From: Flavobacterium sp. 270
Lineage (GTDB): Bacteria > Bacteroidota > Bacteroidia > Flavobacteriales > Flavobacteriaceae
Length of the DNA stretch: 64,000 nucleotides
Direction of reading: 5' to 3'
Assembly: GCF_004368785.1 (NCBI RefSeq)
Contig: NZ_SODM01000001.1
Coordinates: 1,612,001-1,676,000 of the forward strand
The notes under the pieces were generated by a model that worked only from the letters and a program-made list of their open reading frames with translations, ran no database searches and was not told the DNA's origin. Of this stretch, positions 51,836 through 61,817 are shown in pieces (the stretch's first letter is position 1; every line of letters begins with the position of its first letter). The translations under genes were made by a program, and so were the position numbers.

Positions 51836-51840
51836 GCTGA

Positions 51841-53913
51841 TTAACGATTTACAATTTTAAACAAACGAGCATCTTTGGCACCAAGATTTAAATTAATGGT
51901 GTTGTTTTTTACCTCAACATTTTCCGCTGTAAAAACATCCTGCAATTTATAATTGCCATTTTTTACACCTAATCTTTCCAGAGGAAGTGCGTAATTTTTA
52001 TTCGTTTTTCCGAAATTTAAAATACTGATATACCAGTCATTGCCTATTTTTTGTTCAAACACTTCGGTTGTTAGCTTTCCTGTATTTCCTTCTAATGGAC
52101 GAAATGCCACACCATTTGCAACAATTTTAAGTAATTCTTTATTCTGAAGCCATTCTTTTGCGCGTACACTCCAAATACCCTCTTTACTGTAATCGTCTCC
52201 TGTGATTAATGTTCCTGTAATTACGGCTGAGATCAATCTTGCCCGATTTTCCTCTTCGGTTACATCGGCAAAAACTACATGATCGGCATCAATATAGTCA
52301 TACGAATAGGTTTGCCACCAGCCATAATTTACACTATTTAGTGTGTATTGTGTATGCTCAATAGTTTTCCAAGCATCGCACGCAATACGACGAACGTGAG
52401 CGTAACGTGACGTTGCCATGTTTGGCGAAATTGCAGCATAAATAAGCATTTGCCCGTCTAAGGCATTTACCAAATGTTCCATTCCTACTTTATAAGCCTG
52501 CATTCCGGTTGTGACATTTTTATCGTAAAAAGAAGTAGATTCTGCTGCAGCATGTCCCAGAAAATCAATTTTAATCATTTTGAAGCCGCACGCTTTGAGT
52601 TTATTTATCACGTAATCAACACGTTTTTGCGTACCAGGATGTGTTGGATCAATTGCGCGTGCGCCATCAAAATCAAAATAAGTATTTCCGGTTTTAGTCC
52701 ACATTTCACCAAAAGTATAATCGCTTCCTTCCGCTTTTCGGTTTGGTCCGCCTTTCCATCCCCAATCTGTAAAAGGTGCCCAGTATGCTCCCGGTTCTAA
52801 TCCTTTGCTTTTACAATAATCTGCAAATTCTTTTAATTTGCTAAAATCTCCTGTAAATCCTCCTTTTACCATATTATCCCAAAAAGAATCGAGATCTATG
52901 TAAGCAGTATTTCCAACACGAAATTGCGGAATTGAGTTTGCAAAGAAATCAGCAACTTTTGTGGTATTTTCATAATTGATTTTTTCCATCAAAACTCCCC
53001 AGCTATTCCAGCCTACCGGAGTTGGTTTGTTCCATTCAAATACATACGGTTTTTCGATAATGCGGTTGGTTTTTGCATATTCTTCCATTCCATTTCTCCA
53101 ATCAGAATAATAGCCTACGAAGAATTTTGGAGATGCTATTTTATTTCCTTTCAGCATTCCGTGTGCAATACTGTCACGTGTAATTTCTTTTTCTGAATAT
53201 CCTGCCCATGCAGAAAATAATGATTCTTTATTTTTATTGATCGATTTTACAGCGCTTTTCCAAACAGTATGTTCTAAAGAACCAATTACAAAACCATTTC
53301 TGGATGTATTATTAAATAAGACTCCAACTTCTGAACTTGTATTATCTGAAATCGTGTCTAATTTTTTTGAATTATAACTAATGAAAGCATCATTATCATA
53401 AGGAACAAAAACAGTCTGCAGGTTTTCTGTTTTATCAAAAGTGATTTGTCCTAAATCTAATGGCGAAATATAATTTGTTGCCATTTGCTCGCCCTCATTC
53501 TGAATTTCTAATTGCGTAATAAAATAAGAATGCTGCTTATAAGTATAAAAACTTTGTTTAAGAGTTGGCAGGTTATTCTTTTTATAAACAAGTGTATATT
53601 TTATTCCTTTACCCAAATCGTCGGTGATTGGTTCTTTTTCTAAAGAAGCTGTTGTATAATCATCAGTAGAAATTGTTTTGCCATTTACTTTAATCGAAGC
53701 TTTTGCATTTGTAAAAATGTTTTTTCCAGATTGAATTACACTAATTGTTTTTTGCTTTCCATCATAAAGTATTGATCCATTTTTACCAAAATCTATTTTA
53801 ATATTTTTTTGCGCCACAATTGGTACACAAAAAATAACCATTAATAAAAGTGATAAAAATAATTTTCTAACCGACAGAAAGTGTTGTTTCATTATATAAT
53901 GTTTTAAATTCAT
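51841..53913 (-). CDS. Clan GH-D glycoside hydrolase (GH36/GH27-like), periplasmic
   Basis: A 690-residue enzyme. Met8 (53892) is the likelier start, since the predicted transcript begins near 53924 and the signal peptide then reads MKQHFLSVRK...IVAQ. An N-terminal beta-sandwich (about 37-290) leads into a barrel with PVGWNSWGVL near 299. D450 in MIKIDFLGHAA is the nucleophile and D513 in RIACDAW the acid/base. YIDLDSFWDN and GAYWAPFTDWGWKG are further conserved blocks. It is much diverged from the GH36 enzyme next to it and clearly paralogous to the T9SS protein at 54349. Alpha-galactoside hydrolysis is likely, but an unusual alpha-linked substrate is possible. Confidence 0.83.
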   Translation of the reverse strand: MNLKHYIMKQHFLSVRKLFLSLLLMVIFCVPIVAQKNIKIDFGKNGSILYDGKQKTISVIQSGKNIFTNAKASIKVNGKTISTDDYTTASLEKEPITDDLGKGIKYTLVYKKNNLPTLKQSFYTYKQHSYFITQLEIQNEGEQMATNYISPLDLGQITFDKTENLQTVFVPYDNDAFISYNSKKLDTISDNTSSEVGVLFNNTSRNGFVIGSLEHTVWKSAVKSINKNKESLFSAWAGYSEKEITRDSIAHGMLKGNKIASPKFFVGYYSDWRNGMEEYAKTNRIIEKPYVFEWNKPTPVGWNSWGVLMEKINYENTTKVADFFANSIPQFRVGNTAYIDLDSFWDNMVKGGFTGDFSKLKEFADYCKSKGLEPGAYWAPFTDWGWKGGPNRKAEGSDYTFGEMWTKTGNTYFDFDGARAIDPTHPGTQKRVDYVINKLKACGFKMIKIDFLGHAAAESTSFYDKNVTTGMQAYKVGMEHLVNALDGQMLIYAAISPNMATSRYAHVRRIACDAWKTIEHTQYTLNSVNYGWWQTYSYDYIDADHVVFADVTEEENRARLISAVITGTLITGDDYSKEGIWSVRAKEWLQNKELLKIVANGVAFRPLEGNTGKLTTEVFEQKIGNDWYISILNFGKTNKNYALPLERLGVKNGNYKLQDVFTAENVEVKNNTINLNLGAKDARLFKIVNR

Positions 53914-53918
53914 TATCC

Positions 53919-53938
53919 TATTCTATACTACAATGATA
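53919..53938 (-). promoter_or_regulatory. Promoter and TATAG-type operator of the GH-D/esterase/GH36 operon
   Basis: On the minus strand TATCATTG (53938-53931) is a -7 box with one change from TAnnTTTG, followed by TAGTATAGAATA (53930-53919) over the start site. The same TATCATTGTAG string opens the divergent T9SS gene at 54290. The 53914-54348 gap holds these two promoters and AT-rich sequence only. Confidence 0.5.
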
Positions 53939-54289
53939 CAAATTAAAATTAATTTGACAAGGACTTCAAAAAAAAATGTTTGAGAACGCTTCCAAAAACT
54001 GATTTAAACATCAGTAAATCAAATTATTATTGCATTTAAAATATTTTTATTTTTTTTCTTCATAATTAAACCGATGCTAAACATTTTACTGTTAAGAAGC
54101 ATTTTTCCACTCTTTTAGAAGCTTTTTGTTTTAAAATTTCATCTTTTAGTATAGAAAGTGATTTTGATTTATGATAAAAATGTAATTTTTTAATCCTCAT
54201 CTAATAGCTGAAAATATAAACAAAACACAAATTAAGCTTTAAAAAAAAATAAAATCAATTAATATTTAACAATATACTAATATTTTTCT

Positions 54290-54320
54290 TATCATTGTAG
54301 CACAGTATAGTATAGTACTG
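54290..54320 (+). promoter_or_regulatory. Promoter and TATAG-type operator of the T9SS GH-D gene
   Basis: TATCATTG at 54290-54297 is the -7 box. CAGTATAGTATAGTACTG (54303-54320) covers the expected start site, with 5-bp inverted arms CAGTA/TACTG and two TATAG units. It matches the susC site at 44519 and the site at 53919. Confidence 0.55.
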
Positions 54321-54348
54321 CATTTTAACTAACTAAAAATGAAATATT

Positions 54349-57030
54349 ATGCACGAAAAAATTACAAAACAGCGAACAGCAGGTAAAAAACTCCTGACAG
54401 TTCTATTTTTATTATTGACAATTTACAGTCAGGCTCAGACATATGAGTTTGAAAACGGAACTCGTACCAACAATGCAGATATACAAAACTGTGATTCCTG
54501 TTCGGGAAAAATAGTAGGTAACCTAGGAGGCAACAGCAGTGTTTCTGTAAATGTTACTACGACAGCTGCAGGCTGGTATAATTTACAGTTGTTTTATTGT
54601 ACAGGCGATCCGCGTACCATTCGTTTAACAGCTGGTTCGGCTGCTGCAATTTCAATTCCATGCGACCCGAGCGGAGGCTGGAGCACAGCGGCTTCAAAAA
54701 ATATAAGTGTTTATTTAAACAACGGAACAACTGCTCTTTTGTGGGACAATACAAATTCCTGGGCTCCCAATTTGGATAAATTTGTTCTTACACCTATCGC
54801 TGCCGGAAGTAATCAGACTATTAATTTTGGGGCAAACAATAGTATCGTTTATAATCTAACTTCTAAGACTTACAGTATAAAATTTAATGGAGCAACTGTA
54901 ATTACCAACGCATCTGCTTCTGCAAATAGTGATCAGCAATATATAAGCGGTAATTTTGCTTCGGCAGTGTACACTTCAGAATCTTTTACGGATAATATTG
55001 GCAGCGGAACTAAGCATATTTTTACCTTAAGTGGGAATTATACTTTAGGTATGCAGCAGATTTTTTATACTTATATGAATAAAAATTATCTGGCGCTGCA
55101 GGTAGTTTTAACTGGAAATGGATCGAACTGCTATAGAATGTCGCCATTAACAAGTTATCAGGTAACTCCAAATTTTGGTACTGGAGATACAAGAGCTGTT
55201 TTTGTACCTTATGATAATGATGCATGGATAAGATACAATGCTTATCCATTGAATGCTGCTGATTTTACGGCATCTGAGGTTACCAATATTTATAACAATA
55301 CCAACAGAAAAGGTTTGGTAATTGGTTCTTTGGAACATACTAAATGGAAAACCGGAGTTACGGTAAATGGTGGCGGTTCTTCATCGGCTTATGTTTCGGT
55401 TATTGCAGGATGGACAAAACAGGACATAACAAGAGATACCCGCGGACATGGCTGGGTAAACGTAGGGCAGACAAGTTGTCCTTCGCCAAAAATAATGATA
55501 AATGCCAACGATGACTGGAGAACTGGATTTGAAGAATTTGCACAAGCCAATGCTGCATTGCAACCCAAATATATTTTTGACTGGACGGCTCCAAAACCTA
55601 TTGGATGGAACAGCTGGGGCGCTATGCAGACCAGCATTAATCTAACGAAAGCCAAAGCTGTAGTAGATTTTTTTCACGATGACTGTCCGGCTTACAAGAC
55701 ACAAGACAATACTTTATTTATTGATCTTGATTCTTATTGGGATAATATGACGGATGCTCAGCTGGCGCAATTTGTTACTTATGCAAAAAGCAAAGGTTAT
55801 AAAGCCGGTATTTACTGGGCTCCATTTGTGGATTGGGGCAAATACAATCGTCAGGTAGAAGGCAGTTCATATAATTACAACCAATGCTGGACAACTGTTA
55901 ATGGAGCTCCATTTGAGCTGGACGGCGCGTATGCTATGGATCCTACAAGCCCTGGAACTAAGGCTAGAATAAAATATTTTATAAATCGTTTTAAAACTGC
56001 GGGATTTGAAATGGTAAAAATAGATTTTCTTACCCACGCCAGCATTGAAGCCGACAGTTTTGTTAATTATCAAATTCATACTGGTATGGAAGCGTATCAG
56101 GAAGGTATGAAGTATTTAGTTGATGAAATTAACGGAACCATGCTGGTTCAGGCTGCAATATCTCCGAATCTTGCAACTGGTCCTTTTGTACACATGCGAC
56201 GTATTGCTTGTGATGCCTACAGCACAATAAGCGATACCGATTATACGCTTAACAGCACTACTTACGGCTGGTGGCAAAATCAGATTTATGATTATCTGGA
56301 TGCTGATCATGTGGTTTTCGGAAATTCTTCTATCGGGCAGAATCGCGCGAGATTATTAAGCAGTGTAGTAACGGGAACAGTTACAAATGGTGATGATTTT
56401 TCTGTTTCCGGACAATGGAAAGCTACGGCGCAGAACCTTTTACAAAATAATGATGTTATGGACGTTGCCCGTGCCGACATGCACTTTATTCCTGCTGATG
56501 GAAATACCGGATACAACGCAGCCAATATTTTTTCGGCTGCACATAATAACATTACTTATGTTGCGGTATTTAACTATGGTAATACTTCAACAACTAATAC
56601 TATTAATCTAAGTCGTCTGGGTTTGGGTTCTGGAAATTATACGGTTAAAGAATTGTATTCTGGTACTACAAGTACAACACAAAGTACATTAAGTGTTCAA
56701 TTACCGCAGGCTGATGCTGCTTTGTACGCCATTTATCAAGGACCTATATTGAATACTCCTTCTTATAACTGGGGAGTTGCTTCTACCAATTATGTTTTTC
56801 CTAATCCGGCATCAACAAATTTTAGAATAAAATTTGATCACGCTATTAGTGGTCCGGCTGCACTCTCTGTATATGATCTGTCAGGCAAAGAGGTTTGGAA
56901 AACTTCTATCATTGCTGAGGATATGATTAGTTCAGAAATACCTGTGAGCGGTCTTACTAATGGGGTTTACTTGATAAAAGTTGTAACGCAAGGAAGTCCT
57001 GTTCAGAATTTTAAGTTTGTGAAGAAATAG
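54349..57030 (+). CDS. T9SS-secreted clan GH-D hydrolase with N-terminal CBM
   Basis: An 893-residue secreted enzyme. After a signal peptide ending near residue 30 (YSQAQ), residues about 32-153 form a CBM6/35-like beta-sandwich (YEFENGTRTNNADIQNC, ending FVLTPIAAG). The catalytic part is paralogous to the 51841 gene: PIGWNSWGAM near 418, nucleophile D559 in MVKIDFLTHAS and acid/base D622 in RIACDAYS. The last 80 residues are a type IX sorting domain (VFPNPASTNFRI, GLTNGVYLIKV, FKFVKK). The enzyme should therefore act outside the cell on polymer, releasing oligosaccharides for SusCD. An out-of-frame ATG at 54339 overlaps the start and codes for only 15 residues. Confidence 0.9.
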   Translation: MHEKITKQRTAGKKLLTVLFLLLTIYSQAQTYEFENGTRTNNADIQNCDSCSGKIVGNLGGNSSVSVNVTTTAAGWYNLQLFYCTGDPRTIRLTAGSAAAISIPCDPSGGWSTAASKNISVYLNNGTTALLWDNTNSWAPNLDKFVLTPIAAGSNQTINFGANNSIVYNLTSKTYSIKFNGATVITNASASANSDQQYISGNFASAVYTSESFTDNIGSGTKHIFTLSGNYTLGMQQIFYTYMNKNYLALQVVLTGNGSNCYRMSPLTSYQVTPNFGTGDTRAVFVPYDNDAWIRYNAYPLNAADFTASEVTNIYNNTNRKGLVIGSLEHTKWKTGVTVNGGGSSSAYVSVIAGWTKQDITRDTRGHGWVNVGQTSCPSPKIMINANDDWRTGFEEFAQANAALQPKYIFDWTAPKPIGWNSWGAMQTSINLTKAKAVVDFFHDDCPAYKTQDNTLFIDLDSYWDNMTDAQLAQFVTYAKSKGYKAGIYWAPFVDWGKYNRQVEGSSYNYNQCWTTVNGAPFELDGAYAMDPTSPGTKARIKYFINRFKTAGFEMVKIDFLTHASIEADSFVNYQIHTGMEAYQEGMKYLVDEINGTMLVQAAISPNLATGPFVHMRRIACDAYSTISDTDYTLNSTTYGWWQNQIYDYLDADHVVFGNSSIGQNRARLLSSVVTGTVTNGDDFSVSGQWKATAQNLLQNNDVMDVARADMHFIPADGNTGYNAANIFSAAHNNITYVAVFNYGNTSTTNTINLSRLGLGSGNYTVKELYSGTTSTTQSTLSVQLPQADAALYAIYQGPILNTPSYNWGVASTNYVFPNPASTNFRIKFDHAISGPAALSVYDLSGKEVWKTSIIAEDMISSEIPVSGLTNGVYLIKVVTQGSPVQNFKFVKK

Positions 57031-57060
57031 GCAATTGTATTTTAAAACCTGATTTTTCAT

Positions 57061-57100
57061 AAATAAAAAAAGACAACCAATTGGTTGTCTTTTTTTATTT
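57061..57100. terminator. Perfect palindromic bidirectional terminator
   Basis: A 40-bp perfect palindrome centred on AATT, with an AAGACAACC/GGTTGTCTT core and A/T runs on both ends. It ends both the T9SS hydrolase gene and the convergent 1570-residue protein gene, whose stop is 5 bp away. Confidence 0.85.
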
Positions 57101-57104
57101 ATTT

Positions 57105-60100
57105 CTATCTAAATTTATTGTTGTTTTTAAACTTATACGTAAATTCTTTAGATTGTTTATTTCCTGGTAAATCATATTTCATTACAATTTCGTAATCGCC
57201 ATAACGCATAAATAAATAATCACTGTTTAAGAAACGCTTTCCGATTGATAAACTGGCTGTAACTCCATCAACATAATCATTTATAATTTGATTATTTAAA
57301 TCAATCCAATCTTCTTTATAAATCAAAGGTAAGTTATACTTGTATGGAAAATTACTTTTTGTCCAAGACTGGTTGACATCATTTTCAATACTTGTTATGT
57401 AATAAGCATTCAGCGGAATTGCCTTAGCAGGAATTATTCCCAATTCACTGGTATCTCTATTTGTAATAGAATAACTTCCATTTAACGGATAATCTCTATA
57501 CAAATAAGGATATATATCTGTCATGTAATATTCGTCATTAAGTTTAGACTGAGCACTAATAATTGGCTTATTATCACTGTAATTTACTCCCTGCAACTCG
57601 ACAATATCAAAAGCTTCCTGACTTGTGATTGTATTAGTTAAATAAATAACATCTGAATATAATACTCCAAAATTGTAATTTTTTGTTGATATCGCATCCA
57701 TTTTAGAGTTAAACGTTTTGTATTTACTTGTTGTAAAGGCATAAGTCAAACGCTCAATATCACCTTCTGATTTTGAAACTGCATCTGCTTGATTTTCCCT
57801 TATTGATATATCATTTCCGCTATCGCTAATTGTATTTGTTTTTTCTGCTGCAACAGCATTATTCTGCTGTCCGGCTTTTAAATTACTAGCAATTAAAAAA
57901 TTATATTTTTTCTCCTGATCTATATTTGGCAAATCATATGAAATCTCGTTGGAATTTGTATCATATTTAAATGCTGTAGTTTTCATATCAGAAGTGCCAT
58001 TTTCATTTAATTTTACTTTAGTTTCCCATTTTGTGTCTTCAAATAAATAATCCTGACCTCGTTTAAGCTGAATGTAACCTTTAGGGTATTCATCTTCAAG
58101 AAAATATTTTTGTTCGACTACCGGATAAGAATATTTTACATTTGTGAGCGGAATATAATTTGGGGCTCCTCCTGTTGTAAAATCTCTTTCTTCTACTTCT
58201 TTCGCTACTTGTCCATCAACTTTTATCGGCTGAAAAACGCCGTTTATCATTTTTTGGAAACTTACCTCAACCTGAACTTTAAGCGGTTTGTTTGGAGGTA
58301 AAATATCCGTCGAAACAAAATTTGCTTTGTCTTTCATTGAACTCCATTCTATAGTTCCTGGAATTTCTGTTGTGCCGTCTAAAACCTTAAATTTCTCTAA
58401 TATTACTTTATAAGTAACATCGCCTGCATCTTCAGGAATCACAAAAGCTTCGTTTACTTTCATAGAAAATGCTGCTTGTGGAACCGCAAAAACATCAATA
58501 TCTGTTGAGCTCTGTTTTGGAGTTACATCTGTTATTAGTTTTATTCCTCCTAATGGCGACGCATTCTCAAATTGACATTCTTGTCCTATTTCTAGTTTGA
58601 ATCTGAATTTTCCTTTAATTAATCCTCCCAAAATATTCATATTTCCACCTACATAACCACGCATCCAAAATGGGTTTGGCAATTTTGCTTGTAATAAAAC
58701 CGCTGCTCCTCCTGAAATAATTGGCACTTTAAACTTTAAGAAAGATAATTTGACTCTTATTCCTAGTTCTCCTTGCAGGTACGCATAAGATTGTCCATTT
58801 GCATACCAGCCATTTATCCCCACTCGATCACCAGTATTAGAGCATCTGGCTTCCTGATAATCTTTTAGCATAATATCAAATCCCATTCCTGCCTGAAAAC
58901 GGGCGTAGAACAATAAGAAACTTAAATCTCCGGTATCAAAATCTAAACTTGCTCCAAAGGCTAAACCTCCACCATTTGCCAATGAATTTTCGTCTCGCAT
59001 ATAATCTAATTCTTTGGCATCTACGCCCAGAATTTGTGCAACGATAGCCGGTGGCGGCGGACTTCCCGGAAGCAGTGTACCTGCCATAAAATAACTTGTT
59101 GTTTTTAGGTACATTCCTGCAACTCCTAGTTTTACGCCACATCTATCATCTGGAGTTCCCATATACATATACCAGTCTTGCGGGTCTTTATGAAAAATTC
59201 CCCAAACTGCTCTTCCGCCTGGTCCTGTTCCCGAAAGAAAATTTCCTGGTGTATTAATATAAACATCTGTTGTAGCATGCATAGAGTGATTCTGGAAATC
59301 AAACTCTACCGCAGCTGCCATTTTTATACCTACTGCAGCGGATAAATCACCTGGAATTGCTTCTTTTGCTTGTGGTATATATTTGCTTGCAAAGGATCCT
59401 GAAATATCGCTTTCTGTTACCCCCAAGAAACTTGTTTTTGAAGTAACATTTGAAGCTACTTTTCCCATCAAATCACCAACGTTTTTTAAGCCCGGTATTT
59501 TGGCCATAACATTGGCTTTTCCAAAAATAGCTAATCTGTTTACTCCTCCTTTTGAGTTAAACGCAATTTCAAAACCTGCTTCGCCATCACAAACGGATTC
59601 TGAACCAATACTAAAATAAATCAAAGCTTTAATTCCTAAATTTATTTTTTCATCAGGAGTATAACTTAATCCTGATGGAGAGAAATCTCCAATTGCTATA
59701 TCTTGATTTCGATGCATTTTATAATAGGCACCTCCACCAAAACCATTAATCATAAAAGGGGATGGAACTGGAGGCCATTTTACTGCGGCATCAAAATACC
59801 AATATCTAAAAGTTTTACGCCCAAAAATTGCTTTAGCTTTTACATTGATCATATCTGCGATACCTACTTCCAGATCAGCATTAAAACCGTCTCCATATAC
59901 AGGATCATCATCCATTAGGATAAGACCTCCTTTTATTGTTAACGAACTGAATTGACAATCAATATTAATCGCAGATAAATCTAATCCGTCATATTTACAT
60001 CGCTGCCTAAAACCGTCATCATACATTTTGCCTTTTATCCCTATTCGGGCTGTGGCTCCTGCTCCAATAGCATCCATTAAATTAATACCTAAATCAAAAT

Positions 60101-61817
60101 CGATCCGGGTATTATCTCCTTGTATCGCAACATTGATATTCCCAATGGAAACAGGAAAATTACTAAAACCAACAGTACCTTTGTAACCAAAATTCCTAAC
60201 TGCAATTACTGGTGAAACGGTTTGCAATTGCAAGTCTTCAAACGTTAGACCTTTAAAATCTATCGTTTTTTTACCTTCTACTTCTGTTTCATCGGTAGCT
60301 TTTTTATTTGTTCCAAAAGATATTGAACCATTTAAATTTGCTTTGGGTAAAAATTTCCCGTTCACTAACTTTAATTCGATAGAACTATTGGGCAGCAGAA
60401 CTGCTTTAGCTTTCCAAATATCAAATGCTATTGAATCTTTGGTAACAACAGTCAATCTCTGTTCTTCCATCGAAATAAAACCATTATACGCTAAGCCAAA
60501 TTTCTTCTGTTTTGCTGTTGCTGAATCTTCTGTAGTCGCTTCCTTTTTTTCTGTTGGCTGTTTACTAATAGGCAACAGAATCTGGCCATTTAAATTTGCT
60601 TTTACAAATGTATTGGCCGCGATTGTAACATCAATATGATCTAAAGAATATGCCCATGATTTCTCTTGACTGGTAATTCCTTTATCAAGCGGAAAGACGT
60701 TGTCTGCATAAAAAGTTCCCGAAACCCCAAACTTATCAATAATAAGATTCTGTGCTCCAACCCTAATTCTTTGTTTATTTGATGCTGTATCTGATGTTTG
60801 AAATTCTTTTGGAAGCCCGACTTCAAAAGTTTGTATAAAAACGCCTTTCCAAGCTTCCTGACTTGGCATCAGCAAACCATTTTTTGTGTAATAATCCGGA
60901 AAAGAAACCGTTGGGTCATTTCTTAAATCACTTAAATCAAGTACGGCATTATTGACCAAAAATTGAAAATTACCTTCAAAATCTTTTCCGTTTCTTTTAT
61001 CTTTTAAAACAAAAGGCTGTAAACTTACATTAACCAAAATATCGTTCCATCCGCCCGCAGTAAAACTAAATTCACCTCTTACTCTATTAGGAATTGATGC
61101 TGTAGCTCCGTTTGGATATGTAAAACCAATAGTTGTCTGGCTTTCATTAACAGTGTTTGACCCCGAATCAATTGGTAAAATTAAATCTCTTGAAAACTCA
61201 ACAGCTCCAGAAATTTTCATTTCCTTAAACCCGTCGCAATCTATAGTAACGTAGGTAAGATCCTTAACATTTCCTGTTTCCATGTTAAAGCCACCGTAAA
61301 GTGAAACCTGCCATTTGTTTTCACTAAATGGAATGTCAACATTACCAAGCAGTACCAATTTTGCCTCACCAATAATCCCTCCCTGATGTGATAATTTTAC
61401 ATTATCTGCACCAAAAAACAAATGCATTGGCTCTCCATTATTATTTTTCTGAGGAATATCTACTCTACAAAAAACTGTTAGTGTTGTATATTCAGGTGAA
61501 AAAACAGCTTTTGTAATTCCGATCGAATATTGAACATTATTGATCGTATGACGTATCCCAACTGGCAATTCTACCAAATCTGCATTTGAGAATTGATCTA
61601 CCCAATGCTTAGATTCTTCTATTTTAGTGATAGACCCCGAAGCTGCTGCAACTTCCTTTGAAGCAGTTAAATCTTGTGCATAAGAAAACTGAATTGAAAG
61701 TAAAACAAATAAAAAGTACAACCGTAATTTGATAGATCTTTTCATAGACAAATAATCCGTATTTTTAATAGAATTGAGCATGGCAATTTCTTTTTTATAT
61801 TTTGATTCTAATTTCAT
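57105..61817 (-). CDS. Very large exported beta-rich protein, unknown function
   Basis: A 1570-residue protein I do not recognise. A signal peptide (LRLYFLFVLLSIQFSYAQ) ends near residue 48. The start at 61817 overlaps the upstream stop as TAATG, which supports it, though Met25 at 61745 would give a normal-length signal. Residues about 60-1120 are long alternating polar/hydrophobic stretches with many Gly-rich turns, repeated motifs such as KMSGAVEFS, KLVLLGNVDIPFS and LNGSISFGTN, and patches like MINGFGGGAYYKMH, recalling AsmA-like or beta-groove proteins. The last 400 residues look like Ig/fibronectin-type domains. It has no T9SS tail or lipobox. Coupling to an outer-membrane barrel gene suggests an envelope or surface complex. 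Confidence 0.75.
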   Translation of the reverse strand: MKLESKYKKEIAMLNSIKNTDYLSMKRSIKLRLYFLFVLLSIQFSYAQDLTASKEVAAASGSITKIEESKHWVDQFSNADLVELPVGIRHTINNVQYSIGITKAVFSPEYTTLTVFCRVDIPQKNNNGEPMHLFFGADNVKLSHQGGIIGEAKLVLLGNVDIPFSENKWQVSLYGGFNMETGNVKDLTYVTIDCDGFKEMKISGAVEFSRDLILPIDSGSNTVNESQTTIGFTYPNGATASIPNRVRGEFSFTAGGWNDILVNVSLQPFVLKDKRNGKDFEGNFQFLVNNAVLDLSDLRNDPTVSFPDYYTKNGLLMPSQEAWKGVFIQTFEVGLPKEFQTSDTASNKQRIRVGAQNLIIDKFGVSGTFYADNVFPLDKGITSQEKSWAYSLDHIDVTIAANTFVKANLNGQILLPISKQPTEKKEATTEDSATAKQKKFGLAYNGFISMEEQRLTVVTKDSIAFDIWKAKAVLLPNSSIELKLVNGKFLPKANLNGSISFGTNKKATDETEVEGKKTIDFKGLTFEDLQLQTVSPVIAVRNFGYKGTVGFSNFPVSIGNINVAIQGDNTRIDFDLGINLMDAIGAGATARIGIKGKMYDDGFRQRCKYDGLDLSAINIDCQFSSLTIKGGLILMDDDPVYGDGFNADLEVGIADMINVKAKAIFGRKTFRYWYFDAAVKWPPVPSPFMINGFGGGAYYKMHRNQDIAIGDFSPSGLSYTPDEKINLGIKALIYFSIGSESVCDGEAGFEIAFNSKGGVNRLAIFGKANVMAKIPGLKNVGDLMGKVASNVTSKTSFLGVTESDISGSFASKYIPQAKEAIPGDLSAAVGIKMAAAVEFDFQNHSMHATTDVYINTPGNFLSGTGPGGRAVWGIFHKDPQDWYMYMGTPDDRCGVKLGVAGMYLKTTSYFMAGTLLPGSPPPPAIVAQILGVDAKELDYMRDENSLANGGGLAFGASLDFDTGDLSFLLFYARFQAGMGFDIMLKDYQEARCSNTGDRVGINGWYANGQSYAYLQGELGIRVKLSFLKFKVPIISGGAAVLLQAKLPNPFWMRGYVGGNMNILGGLIKGKFRFKLEIGQECQFENASPLGGIKLITDVTPKQSSTDIDVFAVPQAAFSMKVNEAFVIPEDAGDVTYKVILEKFKVLDGTTEIPGTIEWSSMKDKANFVSTDILPPNKPLKVQVEVSFQKMINGVFQPIKVDGQVAKEVEERDFTTGGAPNYIPLTNVKYSYPVVEQKYFLEDEYPKGYIQLKRGQDYLFEDTKWETKVKLNENGTSDMKTTAFKYDTNSNEISYDLPNIDQEKKYNFLIASNLKAGQQNNAVAAEKTNTISDSGNDISIRENQADAVSKSEGDIERLTYAFTTSKYKTFNSKMDAISTKNYNFGVLYSDVIYLTNTITSQEAFDIVELQGVNYSDNKPIISAQSKLNDEYYMTDIYPYLYRDYPLNGSYSITNRDTSELGIIPAKAIPLNAYYITSIENDVNQSWTKSNFPYKYNLPLIYKEDWIDLNNQIINDYVDGVTASLSIGKRFLNSDYLFMRYGDYEIVMKYDLPGNKQSKEFTYKFKNNNKFR

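Noticed and set aside
54339..54386. Upstream ATG overlapping the T9SS hydrolase start
   Set aside because: Out of frame and only 15 codons; it could reduce translation but is not a gene I can support.
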